Source of the DNA: Cyclaneusma minus
Lineage: Eukaryota > Ascomycota > Leotiomycetes > Marthamycetales > Marthamycetaceae
NCBI GenBank assembly: GCA_037179335.1
Contig: JAKZHN010000037.1
Location: forward strand, 124,001 to 188,000
Reading direction: 5' to 3'
Length of the DNA stretch: 64,000 bases
Shown here: in pieces, positions 55,030 to 64,000 of the stretch
Layout: every line of letters begins with the position of its first letter
Position numbering within the stretch: position 1 is the stretch's first letter
Program-made: the position numbers and the translations under genes
Notes under the pieces: generated by a model
The model's database searches: none
Seen by the model: only the letters and a program-made list of their open reading frames with translations
Told to the model about the DNA's origin: nothing

Positions 55030-56129
55030 CAGTGTTTCCGATAGTCCGGGCGGACCGATTTCTTTTTGGACCGTACTGATACGCTGTGCCCTTTTTAGAA
55101 ATAGTCCAGACCAAATAAATATAGTTTCGGCTTTTTATTTTTAATTCAACAAAACAATAAAAACATTTAAGATGTTTAATCAAGCCGCAAATATAGCAAA
55201 GGCTGTTTCAAGCTATTCCTATTATGCTAAATTATAGCAATAATAATAAAATTTTAAAGCCGCGATCTGGACTAGATAAATTTAATTTCTGGCTTTTTTA
55301 AAAGGACTTAATAAATCCACAATCCAATTTTTGAAATCCACACTCGCTAAACCTAATTGGGAAAGCCCGGTATTTACCCGGCCATTTTTGCCGCCAAAAT
55401 AATTAAAATCAATTGCATATCATTTAGACCAGTTTTCAAGCTATTTAAATCGGCTTTTATGCATTTGAATTTATTTTATATTAATTCAAAATTATTTGAA
55501 TTGATTCCAAATTATTTGAACTAATTCCAAGCTATTCTAAATACAATAAAGCCTTTGTGCAGCTTTAGCTCTTAGCTCAAGCCTCAAGCTCAAGCTTTAG
55601 CTCCAGCTCCAGCTTCAGCTCCAGCAGCTTCAATGGCTTTAGCGCATATATATTAAGGTCCGGAGAAGGCAGTCTGGCATGCGCTATGTCGGTGACTGGA
55701 TAGAAAGAGCGAAAGCGAGGGCAAGGGCGAGAAGATTCTGGCATAATATAATTAGCATAATGTAAATAAACATTGCATGAGAATTTTTGGCATACGCTAT
55801 AGCGCGCAAAATTGAAAATAAAGCTGAAAAAAAAACCATTAATATAGACTGCTAATTAAAAAATCATGCGCCGAAGGGCTAAAGCCCTTTGCTAGAGCTG
55901 GAAAACTGGAGCAATGGTGGTAGTAGTAATGGCATAATAATTGCAATGTCCGCCTTCGCGGCAAATACATCGCGGGCCCGGGTAAACTCCGGCACTATTC
56001 GGATTAGGCTTAGTGAAGTGGATTTCAAAATTTGGATTGTGGATTTATCAATTCCCTTTTTAAACAATTTAAAACCGTACTAATGCAATTTAGGGCTTAA
56101 ACCGCGATTTCAGACTATCGGAAACACCT
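55030..56129. mobile_element. MITE copy C (1100 bp, carries a nested element)
   Basis: The left end is CAGTGTTTCCGATAGTC; the right end is the inverse with its last two bases changed. A perfect 8-bp duplication AGAACGAG flanks it (55022-55029 and 56130-56137). It is about 400 bp longer than its relatives because another TIR element is inserted inside. Confidence 0.85.
55311..56048. mobile_element. TIR element nested in MITE copy C
   Basis: ATAAATCCACAATCCAATTT at the left matches the inverse of AAATTTGGATTGTGGATTTA at the right, with AAATCCAC continuing on both sides. It is about 740 bp with no coding capacity. Inside is a CTCAAGC/AGCTCCAGCTC simple repeat (55560-55630). A mariner-type element is possible, but the target duplication is ambiguous in this AT-rich host. 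Confidence 0.65.
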
Positions 56130-56240
56130 AGAACGAGATACCGAAAGAGCACCTAGAATGAATTGATGCAGCTTGCTCGACTTGCGAGCTATATTGTGGA
56201 AAAGAGCCAATGTCTCGAGGTGATATGAACATATTGTTTG

Positions 56241-57870
56241 CTAGAGCTGACTATTTGAACCAACGACGCACGAAGCGGGTCCAATAAAAGAAGAAAGAGT
56301 CGGCATAGTCCGGGTCAAGCGGGGCGAAGCTGTTGGAGACGGTGGTAGTAGCAAGAGAACTACCGGTCCGGGTGACAGCATTGGCGGCGACTGTACCGTT
56401 TGTCGAAGGAGGATAAGTCTCGGTCTCGTGTCCAGGTCTGTAAGGCTGTACCTGCCATCCATCTTCGTTGTCAACTTCCTTCTTCAAGTTCTTCCTCTTA
56501 AGCTTCTCCTTTTCTTTCTCAAGTCTCTCTTTCTCAAGGTCTTCCTGAAGCTTCGTGTACTCGACGAGCCCTTTCTCCAGTCTGACTAGACTCTCTTCCG
56601 TCATTCGCATGTAGCCGGTTTGAGTGGGGCGGCGCCATTGCTTGAATACCGACCAAGGCAGACGGTAGCGGCGCCAGTGTTTCCGATAGTCTGAGACCGC
56701 GGTTTGGGCCCTAAACCGTATTGGTACGGTCTGAAATTATTTATAAAAGCTATAAACCAAATTTATTTAATTTAAATCACAGTTTGGAAAACTTATTATG
56801 GTCGCCATGATTTAATATTCCAAAAATAGCAATAAATTGCTTTTGCCAATTTTATAGCTTAACAATAAATTTTAAATTTTAAATGAATTTTAGAAAATTA
56901 GAATATATTCAATTTATTTTAAATTATAAAAACAATCTTAGAAATTAAAATTAATACAAATTTTCTAAGCTTTTAAAAACTTGAAATTCAATTTTTAATA
57001 ATTAATTTATGTTATTTTTATTTAAATTTAAAGTTTTCAAAATTAGAAAAAAAAACTTATAATTTAAATTCAAATATTAAAAAATATATACATTTATAGC
57101 TAAAGCAATTATAAATACTATTACCCTAATTATATTAAATGATATTTAAATTTAGAATTACTATTAATTAAATAGCTTTATATAATGGTTTATGCCCGCC
57201 AAGCCTTGGCAAGCAATAGCTTAATAGTTCAAACCACGATCTCGCCATTTTCCTATAATTTAAAATTAAAAATAAAAAGCTTAAATTACTTTTTTTTAGT
57301 CCGGACTATTTCCTAAAAGGGCAAACCGTATTAGTACGGTCCAAAAGAAAATCGGTCCGGCCGGACTATCGGAAACACTGGGTAGCGCTCTAGCGTGGCA
57401 TATAAGTGCTTGCCCATGATTGGGACACGTGGGTCTTCGAAATAGAGGACGCGAGTCATGTCGCAGTCGGCGGAGTGGTCCCGAGTGTAGAAATTATTGA
57501 GCTCCATGAATTTCCCATGGTCTGCCTTAGCTTGAGGCTCGAAGAGACTTCTGTTGCGAAATGAGGTGGCCTAGAGAGATATTTGTTATTCTCGCTGATT
57601 GCTAAAGCGACAACATCTTGTGCTAAGAGGAGAAGGAAGTGTGGGGGCTTGGAGGGATGAACTAACGCTCACGAAGAAGACTTGGCCATCAGCCTGGGAC
57701 GGATTCGATAGAATCACGACCGGGTGGAGCTGGGCCTTATCAGGGCAAATGATCTCGTCGACAAGATCAATTTCGAGGGCTCGGGCCTTGCCATCACGCG
57801 GCAACAGGCAAACTTGCCCAATCAAGGGCGCGCAATCCAAATCATAAGTCCACTCAGGATCCTTGGGCAT
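56241..57870 (-). pseudogene. P-family paralogue P14, split by a MITE
   Basis: Exon 1 is 57870-57667 (APLIGQVCLLPRDGKA, IICPDKAQLHPVVILS, DGQVFFVS, donor GTTAGT). Exon 2 begins at 57570 (ATSFRNRSLFEPQAKADHG, KFMELNNFYT, MTRVLYFEDP, GKHLYATLERY). It is then cut by MITE copy D (56675-57380). Past the MITE the coding sequence resumes at YRLPWSVFKQW and stays open to 56241, with a Lys/Glu coiled-coil-like stretch, NEDGWQVQPY and NSFAPLDPDY. No other stop or frameshift was found, so the insertion is the only visible lesion and is probably recent. Confidence 0.85.
56675..57380. mobile_element. MITE copy D, inserted in the coding sequence of P14
   Basis: Opposite orientation to copies A, B, C and E. 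Ends are CAGTGTTTCCGATAGTC and its inverse, 706 bp. Flanking octamers AGCGGCGC and GGTAGCGC differ at three positions, all transitions; alternatively the duplication is (G/C)CGCTACC on the coding strand with three filler bases. It splits P14 inside the LERY.LPW motif. Confidence 0.85.
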
Positions 57871-58217
57871 GATGGGCGAGCGAGAACGTTGTAGCGGTTG
57901 GTGTTCGCACGTCTTGTGGGGCTCCCAGGAACGCTTCGGTGCTGAGTTCGAACAGTGATGTGTGGGCTGCTTGTCGAGGGGATTTTTCCGCTTGCCTGCG
58001 AGCGGGGTGACAAGGCGACCCCTGGATCGACGTAGCGAAGATCGAGACTTGTAGAGGGTCTTGAGTGAATCACAGGAGGAGATGGCGAATGGTTTGCAGG
58101 AACGTGGAGCGGTCGAAGACGCCAGAGACTAATGGATATCGGTCAAAGTGAAGGGTATAGCGCGTGCAAAAGGTCGTTGTTGTGCAAAGAAAGCGAAGTA
58201 GTCTCGCGGCTGCGCGG
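57871..58217. other. P14 upstream region
   Basis: Probable promoter side of P14. No TATA element like that of P6/P8/P9 was found. Confidence 0.35.
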
Positions 58218-58719
58218 GGGATTCAGATCCGCACACATACCCTGCCTTATATTTCAGGCAGAAGACCCTTTTTTGAAATCTTGAGGCTGGTCAACGTGCA
58301 ACAAAAATTAAGTGCCGGGCTGCCGGGGCCAAAATATTTTTGCAGTAAAATCAAACATCGCAACCACCAAACCACCACCACCACCGCTCCAGCTCCAAGC
58401 CTTGCAGCTCCAGGCCCGCGCCCGCGCCCTCGCCCTCGCCCTCGCCCTCGCCCTCTCAGCCATGGCGCATGCCAGGCTGCCCCCTCGGACCTCAATATGT
58501 ATGCGCTAAAGCTGGAGCTGGAGCTGGGTATGTAAATAGCTTGAACTCAATTGAAAACAGCTTGAAAATCCGATTTAAATGGCCTAAAATCAGTCCAAAA
58601 GATATAAAGCTATTCTTGTTTATTTGGTGACAACATCCTTGCAAAAATGGCCTTTTGCCTAAAATATAAAGAAGGATATATGTGCGGAATTTTAGGGTAT
58701 ATGTGCGGATCTGTATCCC
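58218..58719. mobile_element. TIR element of about 502 bp with GCCCTC repeats
   Basis: GGGATTCAGATCCGCACACA at the left matches the inverse of the right end (GGGATACAGATCCGCACATA), and ATACCCT follows on both sides. The right end repeats the motif a second time (CCGCACATATATCC). The interior has a CGCCCT/GCCCGC tract (58405-58457) and GGAGCT repeats shared with the nested element in MITE C. There is no coding capacity. Confidence 0.65.
58405..58457. repeat. GC-rich hexanucleotide tract
   Basis: CGCCCG changing into tandem CGCCCT units, inside the TIR element. Confidence 0.8.
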
Positions 58720-59338
58720 TACGCGCGTTATTTTTAGAAACAAGAACAATCGCTACTAAAAGAATAACCAGTGTACGAGGCTGAGAACGGTAAGGCTGGG
58801 GCGGATGGGAGGGTGTAGTTTGAAAAAAATTCCGTGCGCTCGCAAAGGGGAAATAACTGCGGCGGCTGTAGCTGCAGTGAGTAGCCGCGGCGAGAAGTGC
58901 TTTTAAAAGAAAATGCTCGTAAAATATAGCATCAGCAACAACATTGCAGATGTTTTGATTTACGGAATACGCAGCGTTGTATGCCATATTAAGCGATATA
59001 GTCAAGCCTTTCTCTAGCTACGAGCGATAGTCTACAGTATTGGGTCCTAGAACAAGGCTCAGATGCCAATCCAGTCACGAGCAGCAATTTGAGCGTCACA
59101 ATTGAGTGGAAAAATCGAAGTTCTGTAACCCTAGCTAACGAGTGGGAGTAGCCAGGCCATGTGTCCAAATTTCCCAAATCTATCGAAGCGCCACCCAAGC
59201 CATAAGTAACTGAGAGGCGCCGAGGAAATGTTCCCTTGCACCGCCGCATGCTCTCCTCAACACCGTAGCTCCTGACTCATTTGGAGGAGGAGTTTGTAAT
59301 GTACTGAAGATGCACGGATGAACGAACGTGCAGTGAGA
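58720..59338. other. Spacer with a possible P-family tail scrap
   Basis: On the minus strand near 59220-59249, RRCKGTFPRRLS resembles the end of P12 (RCRGTFPRGPS). There is no other family motif here. This may be a scrap of another copy. Confidence 0.35.
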
Positions 59339-59346
59339 ATTGAGCA

Positions 59347-60057
59347 CAGTGTTTCCGATAGTCCGGGCGGACCGATTTTTTTTTTGGACCGTACTGATAC
59401 GGTCTAAGCTTTTTGAAAATAGTCCAGACTAAATAAATTTAGTTTGAGCTTTTAATTTTCAGTTTCAAACCATTGTGAAATTACCAAACCATGGTGGAAA
59501 TAATTTGGACTTTTTAGCGGCTTTTTGGCAATGCACGGACTGTTACACAAGCTTATTTAATTAATAATAATTCTAATTTAACTTATTTGTGAATAGAATT
59601 AGCGTATTTGCATTTTACGCATTATTAGCTTTCAATGCATATATGAAACACTATTAGCATATAAATTATAAGCTTTTTTTATTTTCAATTTTAAAGATCT
59701 CAAAATTTAATAAAAATAATACAAATTAATTGCTAAAAATTAAACTCTAAATTATTTAAAGCTTAGAAAATCTGTAATAAATTCAATTTTCAAAATATTT
59801 TGGTCTTTTTATTTAATTCAAAGTAAATAGAATTTATCCTAATTTTTAAAAATTAAATTAAAAATTAAATTGCATTATTATATTGCCAAAAAATCAAAAA
59901 ACGGTTTTTTGCTATTTTTAGCATAGCAAATTGTAGTGGAAACTGTATATCACAATTTAGACTAGAGAAATATAGTTTATAGCTTTTATAAACAGTTTCA
60001 GACCGTACTGATACGGTTTAGGGCCCAAACCGCGGTCTCAGACCATCGGAAACACTG
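59347..60057. mobile_element. MITE copy E (711 bp)
   Basis: CAGTGTTTCCGATAGTC and exact inverse terminal bases, with a perfect 8-bp duplication ATTGAGCA (59339-59346 and 60058-60065). Among the best preserved ends of the family in this window. Confidence 0.9.
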
Positions 60058-60065
60058 ATTGAGCA

Positions 60066-60679
60066 GCTATCCAAAGAAATGGTAGAAAAGGAAATAGTTG
60101 AAGGAATGTGAGACGCTATGCCATGCTGTGTGTAACGGAAAATTCTCGACCCCCAGGAGGTTTGGATTACGGGAATTGAAGACAGGACTCTTTCCGCTGC
60201 TGGTTTACCAATATGCACCTGGTTTTCCAAAGGAGAAAAACCACAGTGCCAAGAGAGAAGAAGTTGTCGTACCCCATGCTCAAGGAGGTGTCCTTCTGGG
60301 TGAGGTACTCGGTCCCCTCTCATCGCGAAGTATTGAAGGGAGGCACCGCGGTAGAGGCTGACATTGTGCGCGGCCATGGAATCATCATCACCTCGGATCG
60401 GTCATGGCCTCCAGCAGGGATCGATGGTGGCCTGCGGATATCTGGATCATGTGGACTTGGCCGGAGAAACCTCTTGCTGGAAGTTCAGGAGTCTGGGTGA
60501 TGAGGCACGGTGAGAGCATCGGAAAGAGAAACTGGAAAGTGCCGAATCGCGTGCATCGGCGGTCTCAAGACTGTAGATGATTGAGGTTCCAACACGGATG
60601 AATTGAACTTGTGTGAGGGAAAGCCATGGAAGAAACCGATGTTGATTGAGGAGTCTTCTTTGGAGCCGTTCAAGTTTTC
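60066..60679. other. P15 downstream spacer
   Basis: No gene is supported. Overlapping short frames on both strands only. Confidence 0.35.
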
Positions 60680-61539
60680 TCAAGGAGCCGAAACTATTCG
60701 AATACATCGAAGTCTGTTTCGCAAGGGCGCGAAACTATTCTCAGATTTCGTAATCTGCAATCCAGTCTTGACATTGGAGGCTTGGGTACCGGAATTGACT
60801 GGGTTCTTGGCGAGAGGAAGAGGAGACGGGCCAGTTTGGTCCTGGAATTCTTTGATTGGCCGTGGTGTCTCATACCCGTCCCCATCAATGGTCTTTGTCT
60901 TTCTTTCTAACTTCTTCTGCTCGCGAGCTTTGTGATATGCCTCGCAATCATCAAGCGCCCTATTCAGCCTGTGGATGCTTTCCGACGTCATGAGCATGTA
61001 CCCATTTGCGGTGCACACTCGCCATTGCTTGAAGACGACCCATGGCAAGTTGTACCTCTCGAGTCGTGTGTAGCAATGCTTTTTCATTTTGTCACCGGGT
61101 GGGTATTTGTCGACAAAGTACAGCACACGGCTCATGTTGAGATTGGCGTCGTTGGAATGTTCCTGAGTGTAGATGTTGTTGCACTCCAGGTATTTTCCAT
61201 GATCTTTTTGTGCCTGTGCTCGAAACAGTCCCCGGTCGTGGAATGACGATGCCTATAGATTTGTTAGTCAACCTGGCTCCCAACCGAAAGCTATCGGATC
61301 CAAAGAAAGGGGGGGACGGAGCGGGGATGACGAACATTGACGAAAGTCACTTGTTCCTCACTATCTGGCTCGGAGAGGACTATGACAGGATGTCGTAGGG
61401 CCTCATCGGGGCAGTAGATCGGACGTTGCAGTGCCATTTTCAACGCCTGATTTTTCCCATCGCCCGGTAGCAAGCAAACTTGGCCGATAACGGGTGCTCG
61501 GACTAAGTTGAACTCGTAGGTGGGATTTCCTTGAGACAT
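60680..61539 (-). CDS. P-family paralogue P15 (complete, 258 aa)
   Basis: Exon 1 is 61539-61336 and exon 2 is 61252-60680, with an 83-bp intron (donor GTTCGT, CTAACA branch, TATAG). Motifs: APVIGQVCLLPGDGK (residues about 15-29), IYCPDEALRHPVIVLSEP (about 41-58), EQVTFVN (62-68); then ASSFHDRGLFRAQAQKDHG, KYLECNNIYT, MSRVLYFVD, MKKHCYTRLERYNLPWVVFKQW (about 137-158), a charged Lys/Glu/Arg stretch, DGDGYETPRP and SENSFAPLRNR near the end. It shares NSFAPL with P14. There are no lesions. The function is unknown and no targeting signal is seen. Confidence 0.87.
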
Positions 61540-63136
61540 CTTGGCGGGCGACTTGGGTGATTGCTAGTGGAGGTCTTGTAAGTTTTCAACTATGAGAAAC
61601 TCGTGGTGGGTCGATTCTGAGATCTCTGGAAGTTTTTGCAAGAAAGGGGAGGAAGTGGACTGTAAAATAGTCGAGAGCCTGGAAAAGGGCAGCGATGAGC
61701 AGTGAAGGTTTGTGGTAGGTTCAAGCTGTAGGATCCAGTTTGACCTGGGAGTCGTGGTAAGCTCGGAGTGATTGTACGGGAGAGAGAAGGAGTCTCTTGT
61801 GGTTAGTCGGAGTCCTTTTAAGCCTAGGACATGCTATTGCTACGCTAGAGTGGTTCGGCTAAGACTTCTAAACGGGCGAGAGGAAGCTAAGCGAGAGCAT
61901 GCGGTAAGCTGGTTTGAAGTAGTAGCACATAAGGTTGAATCTGCGCTTGGTAACTGCATAATATCTTTAACTGGGTAACTAGTGGTTTTGGAGCAGAAGT
62001 TCTCGTAGGCGTATTCCCTACTAAGAGATTCCATAGTTGTAATTGAAATTGCTTTCGAATGAAGTGGTACACAAATGATCTATCGGAATACTGTCCAGAG
62101 GAGAGAACTATGTCATTCGAAGACTTCGAGAGAAGACGCTTAATTATTGAACATGCTATCTCGAAACATTTGTTTCTCGGAGAGATGCCCTGCCAATAAT
62201 GCCATTGGACAGCATAGCAATTTTTGGAACCACTGCGGCTCGTGATGTTTTTTCAATGAAAAAAAAAAACGGCCGACTGCCTCGATGCGTTAGAGAGATT
62301 TGAGTGTTTGCGTACGATTTCGCATGGTTGGAAGGCTTGATTTCTCGATGTCGTGGATATTCCCAACTTGTGTAACATCTGGCAAGTGTCTTGCACGACT
62401 GTCGTCGGAATAGGGTTGTGCCAAGCGCATCGACCCACGGCTTTGGTGGAACCCTGTGTAACCACGACCCACCCGTTGGTCATCATACCGAGAAGCAACG
62501 CGACGAAGCTCGGCGAAGTGCGACTATCACCAGCTTCCAGGTGTAGGTTCATTTGCGAGAGCCGAAGGCAGATTTCTGCGTGAGATGAGCTCTTTGACAA
62601 GAGAAATGTCTCTACTGGCGCATGATTGAATCCTGCTCTCGTTCCTCGATGCGACGATCTTCGGCCACCGGCATTCACTTTAGGTAGCTAAATTTTTTCT
62701 CCTTTCGCCGTCGTCACAGATTCATGCTCTATGATTGAGAGGCATCCAGAAAGGCGTCCACGGGATTGACAAAATTTAGTAGAAGTATTCTGGGATGCGG
62801 AGGTTGGAGAACATTACCAGAGAAAGACGACTTGTCGAACTAGAGTGAGCGAAAGACCGGAGCATCAAGGATGCGAGATCGAAGAGAATTGAAGCAACAA
62901 GAGATTATGGACGGCAAGGAGTAGTTGCCTCCTAATTGATTTTCTGGATCAGGTCTGGTCGTCATCGCGGACATTCGTGTCTGTGGGTTCGTGTTGTGTG
63001 TCGAGCGAGAATGTGAACGGGATTATCCGAACGAGGCGACTGACGTCACAGGGCCCCTAAATACCGTATACAGAAATTTTGCCAAATAGGACGATCTCGA
63101 GAGAGGACCAAGGAGCGTCGCCATCGGAAGCCATGC
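61540..63136. other. P15 upstream region and spacer
   Basis: The first few hundred bases are the probable P15 promoter. A minus frame at 62253-62678 (141 codons) has no domain and ends in a homopolymer A tract. No gene is called. Confidence 0.35.
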
Positions 63137-63575
63137 TCACAATACCCAGAAGGGACACCATCTTCGACTGACATGAGACGGAACCACATCGTCGGCATGT
63201 GCTGTGGAATTTGCATTTGAGCGCTCCATAATCTGTCTATGCTGAGCTTGAATCTTAGCCTCACAGAACCGCTTGTTCGTGAAGCATGTAGCCTAGAGGG
63301 CAATGTCAGTGATTTCAATCCAGGTGTGAAGGGTGGAGGCAGAGGAGGGTGACGGGCAACAGACCTATCACTACATACGACAGTTGCCGATCTTTGTCAG
63401 TAATGCATGTCAGACGATGGAATGGCGATTGGTGAGGAGCGCTCCTGGGACAGATCAATGGGTCAAGCAAGGCTCTTTGATTAGCCTGCATTCTGGCGTC
63501 GCGAGGGGGCCGACAAACTTGTCCGGGGACAGGAGCCTCGTGGAGATCGTAGACGCACTTGGGGCCCTTCAGCAT
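63137..63575 (-). pseudogene. P-family relic P16
   Basis: Exon 1 from 63575 (KCVYDLHEAPVPGQVCRPPRDA, then LICPRSAPHQSPF) keeps the frame but its HPVIVLSEP region is scrambled. The donor position reads ATAGGT instead of GTNNGT. Exon 2 begins at 63292 (ATCFTNKRFCEAKIQAQH) and stops within about 50 codons. It is the rightmost copy seen. Confidence 0.6.
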
Positions 63576-64000
63576 CATGTATCCAGTGGATGTTTGGAAA
63601 GTCTGGTATTGGAAGTCGAGAGAGGCGATGAGGCGAATGGAAGTTCTGGAGGCATGGAGGTGTGTCATGGACTGTGTAGTAGGAGGAGCTGCCCTGAGGG
63701 CGGAGAGCACGCAGTACTATTGCGTAAACAAAAACATGAAATAAGGCGTGACGCTGTCCCATGCCGGGACAAGCTCGATGATAGCAGATACATCCGGCGG
63801 CGATGAAGATAATTTGGAAAAATATGAGTCATCGAGCACTATCATATTTGCATGTACATCTGGAATGAGACGAGGCAGTGGGTAGATTACATCCTCCTTT
63901 ATTTTAGATAGGGATGCTAGGTTATGGCTATCTACCGGGTACGCTTTCTTCGAGATGGTTTCCTCGCCTACAAAGTGTTCCTCCGCAGCTCTCTCTATCA
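63576..64000. other. Right edge, no gene seen
   Basis: No supported gene. The P array may continue beyond the window, since no different neighbour was reached. Confidence 0.35.

Noticed and set aside
1..64000. CRISPR array, bacterial operons or replication origin
   Set aside because: Spliced genes and fungal proteins show eukaryotic nuclear DNA; no regular short repeat-spacer pattern was seen.

Overview
The window reads as nuclear DNA of a filamentous ascomycete (Pezizomycotina). The gene models use short GT-AG introns (about 50-120 bp) with CTAAC/CTGAC-like branch sites, housekeeping proteins are clearly fungal (YTM1, LSm5, a LicD-type protein, a NUDT19-like Nudix protein), and AT-rich short transposons are scattered through the right two thirds. 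I cannot name the species.

Layout. (1) About 480-6900 bp: no convincing protein gene. It is a tandem array of nine diverged units of about 580-600 bp. Each clean unit has a rightward TATA box (CTATAAAAAGC) and, about 430-480 bp later, a leftward TATA box facing it. Between units lies a compact divergent promoter (about 140-160 bp between TATA boxes) with a CACGTG palindrome about 40 bp from the leftward TATA. Two TIR elements are inserted in the array, at 2519-2856 and about 3398-3953. (2) 7266-8530: decayed Ty3/gypsy reverse transcriptase. (3) 9-20.1 kb: ordinary gene-dense euchromatin, with Nudix (-), LicD-like (-), YTM1 (+), a WRN-type 3'-5' exonuclease (-) and LSm5 (+). (4) 21.7-63.6 kb: a 42-kb array of about 16 copies (P1-P16) of one uncharacterised two-exon gene, every copy on the minus strand. 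It is broken up by five copies of one hAT-like MITE family and other short elements.

The P family. Exon 1 (about 68-72 codons) carries a (V/I)GQ(V/I)..LP motif, a variable linker, then CP-x4-HPVIVLSEP and DGQ(I/V).(F/I)V. A phase-0 intron of about 48-79 bp follows. Exon 2 starts (A/V)TSF..R and carries a (K/R)Y(M/L)E(L/I) block, SRVL.F, MKK.SY..LE.Y.(I/L)PW.VLK.W and a fast-evolving, repeat-rich tail with a DGW-like or DW.VV.YSK motif. P1, P5, P13 and P15 have complete reading frames. P14 is interrupted by a MITE. P6, P8, P10 and P12 share premature stops in nearly the same place. The rest are truncated or decayed. Neighbouring copies resemble each other most, which fits serial local duplication followed by decay. 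I do not know the function. The HPVIVLS...TSF pattern resembles the beta-barrel core of PemK/MazF-like proteins, but that is a hypothesis only.

The two most unusual systems are the TATA-bounded array on the left and the birth-and-death P-family array on the right.
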